A DNA stretch of 63,376 nt from an uncultured Acetatifactor sp. (GCA_910584435.1 CAJUAP010000024.1:1-63376), one strand, 5' to 3'. Shown: positions 37,249-46,211, counted from the stretch's first letter. The notes: generated by a model from the sequence alone, not told the origin. A program made the numbers and translations.

Positions 37249-37395
37249 GCACAAAAGCAGCAAGTCCCACCTAAGGCTCTTTCCCGGTTTCTGGTTTCTG
37301 GTATCAGTTCTCTGCCAGTGTTTCAGCTCGAAACTGAATCCGGCAGGATACCTGAGCGTGGGAAAGAACCTCTTCCGAAACTGCTGCTTTTATGC
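37249..37395. ncRNA. Candidate structured RNA or long inverted-repeat element
   Basis: One long imperfect rod: closing stem 37249-37262 with 37382-37395 (core AAAAGCAGCA / TGCTGCTTTT), second stem 37275-37285 with 37360-37370 (GGCTCTTTCCC / GGGAAAGAACC), a large asymmetric internal loop, then GGTATC/GATACC, CTGCC/GGCAG and TTTCAG/CTGAAT at the tip. It lies in a 560-bp gene-free gap between DUF2264 and the dehydratase. The shape recalls a 6S-like rod, but I recognise no consensus. It could also be a MITE-like palindrome. Strand unknown. Confidence 0.4.
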
Positions 37396-37494
37396 ATCCG
37401 TATCTATTTTAATTATATCTATTTTAAATGTGCCTATATAAAAATATACCTTCAAAAATACTTTCAAAAATATACTTTTAAAAATATACTTTCC

Positions 37495-39240
37495 TTAATA
37501 ATCCAGGTACGCTCCCTTCATAGGACTTACCGCATGTTCACTGAACAGTCTGAGCACACCCTTTTGATACTTTGGCGCTCTGGGCTTCCAGTTCTCCCGC
37601 CTTTCCTTCAATACCTGTGCTATTTCCTCAGGTGTCTTCTCTTCCCCATGGATGCCGATGATATTTAATTTCCTCTCCATCACATCAATTTCAATCAAGT
37701 CTCCCTCTTCCACCAGCGCAATCGGTCCGCCATCCACTGCCTCCGGACTGCAGTGGCCAATCACCGGTCCCGTGGATGCGCCGGAAAATCGTCCGTCTGT
37801 AATAAGGGCAATACTTCTTCCCAATTCCTTGTCGCTGCTGATTGCTTCCGAAGTATAGAACATCTCAGGCATTCCGCTCCCCTTGGGTCCCTCGTAACGG
37901 ATAAATACTGCCTCACCCTTTTGCACCTTATGCTTCAGAACCGCATCCAGACACTCTTCTTCGCTGTCAAACGGCCTTGCCCGTAATACAGCCTTAAACA
38001 TTTCCTTCGGACATGCCGTATGCTTAATAACCGCCCCCCCCGGCGCCAGATTCCCCTTGAGAATCGCAATGCTTCCATCCGTGCCGATTGGATTATCATA
38101 AGGACGAATGATATCCTGTTTCGTAATATTTACATTGTATCGCTTGCCAAATTCCTGAAGCCATTTATCGCAGCGCTCATAAAATCCATTCTTCTTCAGT
38201 TCTTCCAGGTTCTCTCCCAATGTTTTTCCCGTCACTGTCATAACATCCAAATGCAGGTGTCCCTTAATCTCCTCCATAACAGCAGGAACACCCCCGGCAT
38301 AATAGAAGCATTCCGCCGGCCACTTCCCTGCCGGCCGGATATTCAGCAGATAACGTGCATTCCTGTGCAGACGGTCAAAAGATTCCCCGGTAATATCATA
38401 ACCAAATTCATGAGCGAGCGCCGGAATGTGCAGCAGACAGTTGGTACTGCCTGAAATAGCTGCGTGCACCAGAATTGCATTTTCAAAACTTTTCTCGGTG
38501 ACAATATCGCTTGGACGCATTCCGGGCGTCAGTGCCAGTTTCACCGCCTGGATTCCTGCCTGTCTTGCGTAATTCAGCAAATCAGGACTTGTGGCCGGCA
38601 TCAGTGCACTTCCCGGAAGCGCCAGCCCCAATGCTTCCGCCATAATCTGCATTGTGGAAGCCGTTCCAATAAAGGAGCATGCACCGCAGCTGGGACAGGC
38701 ATTGCATTTCGCCCAATTTAATTTCTCCTCATCGATTTCTCCACGCTGAAATTTTGCACTATACATCCCAAGCTGTTCCAGCGTCAGCATTTCAGGCCCG
38801 GCATTCATGGTTCCTCCAGGCACCACCACTGCAGGAATATCAACTCTTGCCAGCCCCATCAAATTTGCCGGCATTCCCTTATCACAACTGGCAAGATAAA
38901 CACCGGCGTCAAAAGGGGTGGCATTGGCATGTATTTCGATAATATTCGTAATCATTTCCCGGCTGGCCAGGCTGAAATTAATGCCGTCCGTTCCCTGGCT
39001 TTCTCCGTCACAGATATCTGTGCAGAAATAGCGTGCGCCATGTCCGCCTGCCTCTTCGATTCCCTTACGCACTTCTTCCACCAATACATCCAAATGTCCG
39101 CTTCCGGGATGACTGTCTCCAAACGTACTCTCAATTAGAATCTGCGGTTTCTCCAAATCTTCCGGCTTCCAACCGGTTCCAATGCGCAAAGGATCAAGCT
39201 CCGGCGCCAGCTTACGCATTTCCTGACTTCTTAACTCCAT
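37495..39240 (-). CDS. IlvD/Edd-family dehydratase (sugar-acid type)
   Basis: 581 residues starting MELRSQEMRKLAPELDPLRI (GGAGGAAAAAAG upstream). Iron-sulfur cysteines are in YLASCDKGMPANLMG and NACPSCGACSFIGTASTMQ; the C-terminal LITDGRFSGASTGPVIGHCS is family-typical. It forms a unit with a GntP permease and a FadR-type regulator, so a sugar acid (gluconate, xylonate, arabinonate or similar) is a better guess than dihydroxyisovalerate. The exact substrate cannot be assigned. The 2-keto-3-deoxy product would need an aldolase not present here. Confidence 0.85.
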   Translation of the reverse strand: MELRSQEMRKLAPELDPLRIGTGWKPEDLEKPQILIESTFGDSHPGSGHLDVLVEEVRKGIEEAGGHGARYFCTDICDGESQGTDGINFSLASREMITNIIEIHANATPFDAGVYLASCDKGMPANLMGLARVDIPAVVVPGGTMNAGPEMLTLEQLGMYSAKFQRGEIDEEKLNWAKCNACPSCGACSFIGTASTMQIMAEALGLALPGSALMPATSPDLLNYARQAGIQAVKLALTPGMRPSDIVTEKSFENAILVHAAISGSTNCLLHIPALAHEFGYDITGESFDRLHRNARYLLNIRPAGKWPAECFYYAGGVPAVMEEIKGHLHLDVMTVTGKTLGENLEELKKNGFYERCDKWLQEFGKRYNVNITKQDIIRPYDNPIGTDGSIAILKGNLAPGGAVIKHTACPKEMFKAVLRARPFDSEEECLDAVLKHKVQKGEAVFIRYEGPKGSGMPEMFYTSEAISSDKELGRSIALITDGRFSGASTGPVIGHCSPEAVDGGPIALVEEGDLIEIDVMERKLNIIGIHGEEKTPEEIAQVLKERRENWKPRAPKYQKGVLRLFSEHAVSPMKGAYLDY

Positions 39241-39258
39241 CTTTTTTCCTCCTATTCC

Positions 39259-39364
39259 AGTTCCGTCTCTCCACTCCGGCACCCTATCCAGGGAAGGAAA
39301 TTTCATCTGCAGAGGGCGCAGCTGAAATTTCCTTCCGGGCACCTATGTTCCGAGACCGTTTTTA
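39259..39364 (-). repeat. Structured intercistronic element, copy B (gntP-dehydratase)
   Basis: Outer stem GTCTC (39265-39269) with GAGAC (39352-39356); inner 14-bp perfect stem GGAAGGAAATTTCA (39292-39305) with TGAAATTTCCTTCC (39323-39336); loop core CTGCAGAGGGCGCA as in copy A. On the minus strand it ends CGGAACTGGAATAGGAGG, the dehydratase ribosome-binding site. An 8-bp hairpin GTTCCCGC/GCGGGAAC (39379-39396) separates it from copy C. Confidence 0.78.
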
Positions 39365-39399
39365 ATTTCTTATTTAGAGTTCCCGCTTGCGGGAACTTG

Positions 39400-39457
39400 T
39401 TCCGGTCTCTCCACTCCTGCCCCCTTTGTGGCGGCTTCCGTTCCGAGACTGTTTTAA
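39400..39457 (-). repeat. Structured intercistronic element, shortened copy C
   Basis: Keeps both ends and the outer stem (GTCTC 39405-39409, GAGAC 39445-39449) but lacks the inner hairpin. The remaining middle (TGCCCCCTTTGTGG, then CGGCTTCCG) most resembles copy A. Its TTAAAACAG end abuts the gntP stop codon. Confidence 0.7.
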
Positions 39458-40816
39458 TTAAGCAAAGCATGATATTACCAATGCCACAAGAAAACCTGTG
39501 CCGCCCACTAATGTCTCCATAATTGTCCATGTCTTCAGATTCGTCTTCTCATCCAATCCCACCAGTGATTTCACAAGCCAAAAACCGGAATCATTAAAAT
39601 GAGAACAAACCGTTGCGCCGCCTGCCACTGCTGCTGTTACACAGGCAAGATACAGAGGAGACAGTTCAGAGATGCCCGGCATTGCAGCAACAATACCGGC
39701 TGCCATTGTCATAGCCACAGTTGCGGAGCCCACACAAATCCTCACCAATGCAGCAACAATAAATGCAACCAAAACCAACGGAAGACTGGCAGATGACACT
39801 GCATTGCCAATTACATCACCCAATCCGGAATATTGGAGCATATAGCGAAGAACACCTCCGCAAGCTGTTACCAGCAGAATCAGCCCTGTAGGCTCCAATG
39901 ATTTTGTCATTATCTTTTCCAACTCCGGCAGAGAATAGCCATATCTGGTTCCCAATGCAAACATTGCCACAATTGTTGCCAGAAGCAGCGCTACAAAGGG
40001 CTCACCCAGAAATCCGAATATTGGCTGCACCGGAGCCAAAGCCGGAACAACACCGGTAATAGAATCCAGTACAATCAGCACAAGAGGAATAAGTATAATT
40101 CCAACAATCAAGCCAAAACCCGGCAGCTTGGATTCGTCCAGATCCTCCTGTTTTGCAACATGATCAGGAACCGGAATATTGTATTTTCTGCCGCAATAAG
40201 CTCCCCAAACCGGTCCGGCAACCACCATGGAACAAATACCGCAGAACACTCCTACTAAAATAACCCAGCCCAGTTCTACATTCAACATGGTAGCCACCAA
40301 TACAGGACCTGGCGTAGGCGGTATAAACGCGTGTCCCACAGCCAGTCCTGCCAGCAGCGGAATCACATAAAACAGGGAAGAACGTTTTGTTCTCTTTGCC
40401 AGTGAAAATGCCAGAGGAATCAGTATAATCAGACCGGCGTCAAAAAATACCGGCATTGCAATTACCAATCCTGTAATTCCCAGCGCCCAGGCTGCTCTTT
40501 TATCGCCGAATTTATTTACCAATGTAACCGCTATGGACTGTGCTCCGCCGGAAGCTTCCAATATAGCGCCGAACATGGAGCCCAGCCCCACCAACAGCGC
40601 AATCCCTTTCAATGTGTTGCCAATACCGTCATTCACCGCCGTGATAATGTCCTCAAAGGGCATTCCTGCTATCAAGCCGATGGACAATGCTCCGAGAAGA
40701 ATTGAAACCATTGCATGAATCTTGAATTTAATAATAAGTACCAACAAAATCACCAATCCCAGCACCGCAGCAATAATTAACCTGGTGGGATTCAACGCAG
40801 CTACTTCACCCGCCAT
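39458..40816 (-). CDS. gntP: GntP-family gluconate/sugar-acid permease
   Basis: 452 residues with about 12 membrane helices, start at MAGEVAALNPTRLI (GGAGG 8 nt upstream). GntP family blocks are present: GIALLVGLGSMFGAILEASG, ITGLVIAMPVFFDAGLIILI and GHAFIPPTPGPVLVATMLNV. Proton-coupled uptake of gluconate or a related aldonate is expected. Operator-flanked promoter upstream; dehydratase downstream. Confidence 0.9.
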   Translation of the reverse strand: MAGEVAALNPTRLIIAAVLGLVILLVLIIKFKIHAMVSILLGALSIGLIAGMPFEDIITAVNDGIGNTLKGIALLVGLGSMFGAILEASGGAQSIAVTLVNKFGDKRAAWALGITGLVIAMPVFFDAGLIILIPLAFSLAKRTKRSSLFYVIPLLAGLAVGHAFIPPTPGPVLVATMLNVELGWVILVGVFCGICSMVVAGPVWGAYCGRKYNIPVPDHVAKQEDLDESKLPGFGLIVGIILIPLVLIVLDSITGVVPALAPVQPIFGFLGEPFVALLLATIVAMFALGTRYGYSLPELEKIMTKSLEPTGLILLVTACGGVLRYMLQYSGLGDVIGNAVSSASLPLVLVAFIVAALVRICVGSATVAMTMAAGIVAAMPGISELSPLYLACVTAAVAGGATVCSHFNDSGFWLVKSLVGLDEKTNLKTWTIMETLVGGTGFLVALVISCFA

Positions 40817-40968
40817 ACCTGACACCTCCTGATTTTATTCGATTTTTTCCTTCTGCTTTAGCCTATGGCATTTTCAGCCAGACTATTCACTTTTCCCTTT
40901 GGTAGTTTTACTTTAGTTTGCCAGTAATTCCATTCGATTCATCAGACGTCTAATGTTTTCTAATTCAT

Positions 40969-40997
40969 ATTCTATATAATTTGTACATTCTAGTCAA
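40969..40997 (-). promoter_or_regulatory. Promoter of the gntP-dehydratase operon
   Basis: TTGACT (40992-40997), 17-bp spacer, TAGAAT (40969-40974) on the minus strand. A 15-bp palindrome touches the -35, and a weaker related site (half GATGAAT) lies downstream near 40938-40955. Confidence 0.65.
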
Positions 40998-41011
40998 TAC
41001 ATCTGATGTAT
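40997..41011. promoter_or_regulatory. Probable operator of the FadR-type GntR regulator
   Basis: ATACATCTGATGTAT is a perfect palindrome around a central T, sharing its last base with the -35 of the gntP promoter. A second near copy (ATTCATCTGATGTAT) is at 41154-41168, at the start of the 17-bp array. Confidence 0.6.
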
Positions 41012-41157
41012 ATTTCCCTTTTTCTACCTTTTTCACAAAAACTGCTACAATCTACATTACTACGGCATCTATTTTTCGTCTATTTTAACAATTAAGGATT
41101 TTTAATACAGAATATACCGCCTTATCGAAATGTTTTTTGAATGGCACGACCGGATTC

Positions 41158-41442
41158 ATCTGATGTATTGATCCGTCTGAAATTTTAACTTATCTGAAGT
41201 CTTAGCTTATATGAAGTTTTAACTTGTCTGAAGTCTTAAATGACCTGAAGACTTAAATTGCCTGATGTCTTAAATTGCCCGAAGACTTAAATTACTTGAA
41301 CTTAACTTGCCCGAAGACTTAAATTGCCTGATGTCTTAAATTGCCTGATGTCTTAAATTGCCTGATGTCTTAAATTGCCCGAAGCCTTGAATTACTTGAA
41401 CTTAACTTGCCCGAAATCTCAGCTCATCTGGTGTCCCAGTAA
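41158..41442. repeat. 17-bp minisatellite upstream of gntP
   Basis: About seventeen units, fifteen of 17 bp and two of 15 bp (ACTTGAACTTAACTT). The commonest unit is GCCTGATGTCTTAAATT (four copies, three consecutive at 41328-41378). Outer units are more diverged. Unit 1 overlaps an operator-like palindrome, and CTGATGT or CTGAAGT is the most conserved part of the units. Together with the promoter region it fills the 697-bp gene-free gap between gntR and gntP. Confidence 0.9.
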
Positions 41443-41513
41443 TTGATATAATTCCTCTTACGAATGTACTTGAAATTTCTGCTGCATTTTGTAATTCAAA
41501 ATCCGACACGTTC

Positions 41514-42233
41514 TTATTGATTTTCGTTATCTTGTAAATGTTCTTCATATATCTGCAAAATTCTCTGTCTATTGTAATTCAAGTGTATGATCATAGCAGC
41601 CTTTGCCCCCACAGCATCCCCCTTTATAATTGAATCTGTAATTGCTCTATGGGTTTCCAATGTCTCTTTCATCAACTGCCGGTGGGTCAGATTCACAAAA
41701 GTCAGAACCGCAGTGTCAATAATAGGTATCAAAATCTCCACCACCCTGTTCCTGCTGCATTTTGCAATATGTGTGTGGAACTCCACATCCTTGTCCGCAT
41801 GATTTTTTCCACTAATATACAATTCTTCCACCTGACCGCACAGCAGGTTCAGCTCCACCTTTTCTTCCTCTGTAATGTTCCTGCATGCCATAACCGCAAT
41901 ATCCGGTTCCAGCATCATACGTACATCCAGAAGCTCCAGTGCCAGCTTATAGCGATCTCCCAGTTTTGTGAGGCCCAATGGGTCTTCTTCCAATGTGCTG
42001 GTGCTGATCACATAAGTTCCGGCTCCCCTGCGAACCTCCAATATTCCTCTTGTCACCAATCCTTTTACCGCTTCCCGTATGGTGCTTCTTCCCACGCCGA
42101 ATTTTTCTGCCAGTTCAAATTCGTTTGGAATCTTATTCCCGATTTCCACCGGTTCACTCAAGATATAATTCATCAGCTCTTCTTCTACATGGGAACCCAG
42201 CAATTTTTTGTTTATCTTCTCAAATTGGTACAT
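41514..42233 (-). CDS. FadR-type GntR-family transcriptional regulator
   Basis: 239 residues. N-terminal winged helix (IPNEFELAEKFGVGRSTIRE and VRRGAGTYVIST), C-terminal FCD effector domain with candidate metal ligands in DVEFHTHIAKCS and the helices around THRAITDSII and MIIHLNYNRQ. Regulators of this kind control sugar-acid catabolism and usually release DNA on binding the acid. It directly precedes the gntP-dehydratase operon and the palindromic operators. Confidence 0.9.
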   Translation of the reverse strand: MYQFEKINKKLLGSHVEEELMNYILSEPVEIGNKIPNEFELAEKFGVGRSTIREAVKGLVTRGILEVRRGAGTYVISTSTLEEDPLGLTKLGDRYKLALELLDVRMMLEPDIAVMACRNITEEEKVELNLLCGQVEELYISGKNHADKDVEFHTHIAKCSRNRVVEILIPIIDTAVLTFVNLTHRQLMKETLETHRAITDSIIKGDAVGAKAAMIIHLNYNRQRILQIYEEHLQDNENQ

Positions 42234-42276
42234 AATACGTATTCTTTCCCCTCTGTCTGCATCATAAAATACTTAG

Positions 42277-42999
42277 TCAGTTCCCCCCACGCTCCATATG
42301 TTCCCTGATTGCCGCCTCGATTCTGCTCTTTACCTCCGCAGCAATTTCATTAGTCTTCATAGAAGCATATTCCTCATAGCACATGGGCTTTAAGTAAATC
42401 AATTTCACTTTCACGGGCGCAATGGATTTCTCGTCAAACGGTTTAAAAGAATCAATCAAAGCACAGGGCACAATCGGACATTTTGCCTTCACCGCACTTT
42501 TAAATGTACCTCCCTTAAACGGCAGAAGTTCATTTCCCTTCCGGCTCCGTGTGCCCTCCGCAAAAATCAGGAAATTGCGTCCCCTCCTCACTTCATCCGC
42601 CATTTTGTTAATCACCTGAAGAGACTGTTTCAAATCCTCCCTGTCAATTGGAATGGCCTTCAATGCCGCAACTACCTGCTTTAACAATATAATATTACTG
42701 GCTTCCTTTTTAATCACAAAAGAAAAGGGCACCGGGCAGGAGTCCAGAAACACCAGCACATCAAACATTCCCTGGTGATTGGGAAAAAATATGAAGCCGT
42801 TCTCCTTTGGAATATTCTCCGTCCCACATGCTTCTATATTGACCTTTCCGGCTCGATTTGCAGCCTTGGTCACCTTCTTCACACATGCGTATGCCTCTTC
42901 CAGACTAATATCTTCTCTTCTTCCGCACTTTCCAATACAATACAAATAATAGGGCGCTTTCAGGAACAGCCTGAGCACCATCATAATGATACGCCGCAT
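42277..42999 (-). CDS. plsC: 1-acyl-sn-glycerol-3-phosphate acyltransferase
   Basis: Makes phosphatidic acid from lysophosphatidic acid at the membrane. 240 residues with a hydrophobic N-terminus and the four acyltransferase motifs, notably NHQGMFDVLVFLD (catalytic NHxxxxD) and FAEGTRSRKG. Monocistronic by spacing; 43 nt before gntR on the same strand. Confidence 0.92.
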   Translation of the reverse strand: MRRIIMMVLRLFLKAPYYLYCIGKCGRREDISLEEAYACVKKVTKAANRAGKVNIEACGTENIPKENGFIFFPNHQGMFDVLVFLDSCPVPFSFVIKKEASNIILLKQVVAALKAIPIDREDLKQSLQVINKMADEVRRGRNFLIFAEGTRSRKGNELLPFKGGTFKSAVKAKCPIVPCALIDSFKPFDEKSIAPVKVKLIYLKPMCYEEYASMKTNEIAAEVKSRIEAAIREHMERGGN

Positions 43000-43095
43000 C
43001 TCTCTATCCTGCCTGTTTCTAATATTTTATATACCTTTGATCTTTCCTGCGTTTCCAATATTTCTTTTTAATTACGTTTCTCTTTCATTGGCATT

Positions 43096-44082
43096 TTACT
43101 TCGTTTGCAAATGCATTTGTAAGCCTTTGGAAAATTTCAGGCGTTTTATATAGGCTTCCATAAAATCATAGTCGGGTATATAGTCAAATTCATTCCGTTT
43201 CACGGCAGGAAGCGCAATTTTACTTTTTCTCATACGCTTTTCCACTGACCATTTATATCCATAATTATACCTGGCCTTCTCAAGCTGGATCACTGTAATA
43301 ACAAACATTGCAAGAAACGGATTCCACTCCCTGCCAAGCAGCCGGGCAGTGACCACCTTTTCACTGGCAAAGAAAGGTTTCGCCTGATAAAACGCCGAAG
43401 CTACACTTCCATCATAATTAATTACCAGCAGATTTCCCTCCCGGTTAGATACATCCACATACCCTGTTACCCCATTATTTGTTTCACTGGCACTGACATA
43501 TGGAATTTTTCCTTTTTTTGAATATTTTCTATAATAAGATTCTCCTCTTTCAAGGCAGAAAATATCATCATAAGTAAATTCATGCCATAAAACAGAAAAC
43601 AAATCCAGAGGCATTGCATCAACAAACGGATTCTTATATGCATAAAAATCCTTTATCTCCGTTTTATCAACCCATGAAGGAATATCTGCAGGTGAAGGAA
43701 TCATAATGTCACCAATGGACTTATTGGCCTGTCTCCCCCAATTGAATTTGTATCTATTCGCCCGAATGCACATACAATAATAAAGCATCACCTGCTTACT
43801 CATAGGCACTCTGGGAACAAGATACGCCAAATCTCTCCCTGAATAATATGGTGCTTCCTGCAAAAAGGCGTATAAGGCAGAACTGCTCCCCAAAGGCACG
43901 GAAATTGTATTTCCGGGATTTGGAGCAATCCCTTCCGGGGGTAGAATTCTGGCAACCACACCATTGTTATTTCTGTTTCTTGAAACAAAATAAATTCCAT
44001 CAGGACTCTGTATCTGCTTATTTAACTCAAGGTCGCTCCCGTATTTTACAAAAAATAATGTGTTAAGAGAAACATTTGCCAT
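43096..44082 (-). CDS. DNA specificity (S) subunit of a BcgI-like restriction-modification system
   Basis: 328 residues with two target-recognition-like halves. The first (about 1-120) has YFVSRNRNNNGVVARI and an AFLQEAPYYSGRDLAYLVPR end. The second (about 160-300) has KGKIPYVSASETNNGVTGYV and ASAFYQAKPFFASEKVVTAR. Such YVSxxxxNNGV and FxAxxxVxxL blocks are typical of BcgI B/type I S recognition domains. It starts within the stop of the methylase-nuclease gene (TAATG, 1-nt overlap), so the two are coupled. The recognised sequence cannot be predicted. Confidence 0.8.
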   Translation of the reverse strand: MANVSLNTLFFVKYGSDLELNKQIQSPDGIYFVSRNRNNNGVVARILPPEGIAPNPGNTISVPLGSSSALYAFLQEAPYYSGRDLAYLVPRVPMSKQVMLYYCMCIRANRYKFNWGRQANKSIGDIMIPSPADIPSWVDKTEIKDFYAYKNPFVDAMPLDLFSVLWHEFTYDDIFCLERGESYYRKYSKKGKIPYVSASETNNGVTGYVDVSNREGNLLVINYDGSVASAFYQAKPFFASEKVVTARLLGREWNPFLAMFVITVIQLEKARYNYGYKWSVEKRMRKSKIALPAVKRNEFDYIPDYDFMEAYIKRLKFSKGLQMHLQTK

Positions 44083-46211
44083 TACTCATCCACCTCCTCC
44101 AATGTCAACTGCCTGAATGAATAAATCATGTACTCCTTCACTACTTCTTCAAAATCCGCCTGTGTCAGTAATGTATAATCCGTTTCAACAAAGTACTCCC
44201 AAAGCCATTCATCCCGGCATTCACCGGAAGCTTCCCTGGTCAGTTTCCTCCATATGCCATAGGAATCATCCACTCCCTCACTTCCAAAAGATTTCAGCCA
44301 TCTTTCCCGATATTCCCCTGGAAGCATGGAATACATTACATGTTCTTTATCAGGAATCCTTCCCAAAGTTTTATGCCAGATAAATCCATCCTCTTTCCAG
44401 TTACCAAAATAGACCGCTTTGCTAAAATCATGGGGTATACCTGACTTAAAAACCATAATACATGCAATCGTACCTGCAATTCCCTTGAAGAGTTCCAGAT
44501 TCATACTCATGACTCCGAGCAGCGTATTTTCCTTCAGAATTCTGTTCCGCAGCTCCAGATAATCGTCTGAATGAGCACAGGAAGTCGGTACAATTACTAC
44601 AGTTCTCTTCCCCCTCTGAACGGCTCCGCACAGCATATAGACAAAATCCAGTATATTATATGCCGTTTCGCTGTAAGGCGGATTCATCATGCCGACTGTG
44701 GCATGAAAATTCCTTATTTTATCCTGCAGCTTCATACAATCCCCATGCAGGATATTGGATTTGCCATCTCCGCGAAGAATCATATTGGAGCAACCCAGAG
44801 CATACATGGTAGGATCGCTTTCACACCCAACCAATTGATGCTTCCTGATATATTCTTTTACATCTTTTACGGTAAAACACTCACTTCCATAATATGCCTT
44901 ATTATGATTCTTCATGAGACGGATTTCCTTAGCCTCAAGCTTCCCCTCTGTAATCACTTTATCAAAGAATGCATCTATCTCTTCCTGCGTCATCTCTTCT
45001 GCCAGCAAATATAGATGATTCATTGCGGCAATCAGGAATCCGCTGGTACCCAGGCAGGGATCCAGAACAGTATCCGCCACTTCAAGTTCAGCCAGCTCAC
45101 AAAATAAATCCGTTATAAAAGAAGGCGTCAATTTAATTCCGTTATTGGCTCCGTTTTTTGCATACCGCAAAAATTCATGGTAAAACTTACCGATAATATC
45201 TATATCATAGTCTCCATTCAGGCATGGATAAATAGTTTCATGGAGCTTTTTCAGCACCTGTCTGAGTTTATCCGCATTATTTTCAAGCAATTCCTGTTGG
45301 TTAAATGTATCGGTAAATTTATCCCGCAGCACCTGCTTCTTATATTCATCATCAATATCACTGGAATTAATGACTCGCATAATTGCATTTTTCAAATTCG
45401 TCTGAATTTCGCTTACAGGAATATCTCTGTTATCATATGTAGTCTGGAATGTCTTATCCCTCAAGGCAAGCAGAAGTCCGGAAATCAGCAATGCCCTTAC
45501 CAGCGGATTGACCGAGGAAGCATCCAGCATAATATTTAGTTCCGTTGCCGCTAAGGCTGCCTTTTCCTCGTTGAACTCTTTTATAATATGACCCGTCTCA
45601 TTTTTTACAAAACTGACATAATACTCATATGGAAATAACCGATCCAATTTCAAATCATAAAAAGGGCCATAGCAGAGTTTGCTCTCCCCTTCTTCCGTAA
45701 ACTGCAGACTCTGGTTCCTTTTCCAGAAAAAAGTCTTAATATTCAGAGCATCCTCATTCGGAATACCTGATATTCCTATTGCAATCACATCATATTCCTT
45801 AGATAAGAACCTGGCATAATGCACCGCCCCATCTGCAGCATATTTTCCGATAATATCTCCCCTCACCGGCAGCATTTTCTTATCGCGCAGTATGGGGCTA
45901 ATCAGCAGAGACGTCTTTTTTTCCGGTTTACATTCAATCACAATCGCCAGATTAGATTGGTTGTTCACAATTACGAACTCCGGCCGCCCATAATCGGCCG
46001 AAGCTGTCCATAGCTTATCTCTGGCCTCAGAGGAAGAACATTTACTGGCATATTTTAACAGGTTTTCTAATTCCATATTCTTTTTATAATCATCCTGTGC
46101 ATACATTACCAGTCCGTTTCCGTCATATCCGCCGCAATCGGCAGGATCAGGATACCCCAGTTCATCAACCAGTATTTTTCTGGCTTTTTCCACAATTTTC
46201 TGTTCCGCCAT
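44082..46211 (-). CDS. Fused nuclease-N6-adenine methyltransferase (type IIB/IIG, BcgI A-like)
   Basis: 709 residues. The N-terminal domain (about 1-200) has a PD-(D/E)xK-like core: GRPEFVIVNNQSN followed by LAIVIECKPEK. The C-terminal half is a type I HsdM-like gamma-class N6-adenine methyltransferase with SAM motif DTVLDPCLGTSGFLIAAMNH and catalytic NPPYSETAYN. With the separate S subunit this matches BcgI-type enzymes, which methylate and cut on both sides of a bipartite site. AAGGGGAGGGAGAAA precedes the ATG. No hsdR gene is adjacent, which supports self-contained cutting. Confidence 0.82.
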   Translation of the reverse strand: MAEQKIVEKARKILVDELGYPDPADCGGYDGNGLVMYAQDDYKKNMELENLLKYASKCSSSEARDKLWTASADYGRPEFVIVNNQSNLAIVIECKPEKKTSLLISPILRDKKMLPVRGDIIGKYAADGAVHYARFLSKEYDVIAIGISGIPNEDALNIKTFFWKRNQSLQFTEEGESKLCYGPFYDLKLDRLFPYEYYVSFVKNETGHIIKEFNEEKAALAATELNIMLDASSVNPLVRALLISGLLLALRDKTFQTTYDNRDIPVSEIQTNLKNAIMRVINSSDIDDEYKKQVLRDKFTDTFNQQELLENNADKLRQVLKKLHETIYPCLNGDYDIDIIGKFYHEFLRYAKNGANNGIKLTPSFITDLFCELAELEVADTVLDPCLGTSGFLIAAMNHLYLLAEEMTQEEIDAFFDKVITEGKLEAKEIRLMKNHNKAYYGSECFTVKDVKEYIRKHQLVGCESDPTMYALGCSNMILRGDGKSNILHGDCMKLQDKIRNFHATVGMMNPPYSETAYNILDFVYMLCGAVQRGKRTVVIVPTSCAHSDDYLELRNRILKENTLLGVMSMNLELFKGIAGTIACIMVFKSGIPHDFSKAVYFGNWKEDGFIWHKTLGRIPDKEHVMYSMLPGEYRERWLKSFGSEGVDDSYGIWRKLTREASGECRDEWLWEYFVETDYTLLTQADFEEVVKEYMIYSFRQLTLEEVDE

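Noticed and set aside
41158..41442. CRISPR array
   Set aside because: Units are contiguous 15/17-bp repeats without unique spacers and there are no cas genes. The 30-bp array at 48.1 kb fails for the same reason.
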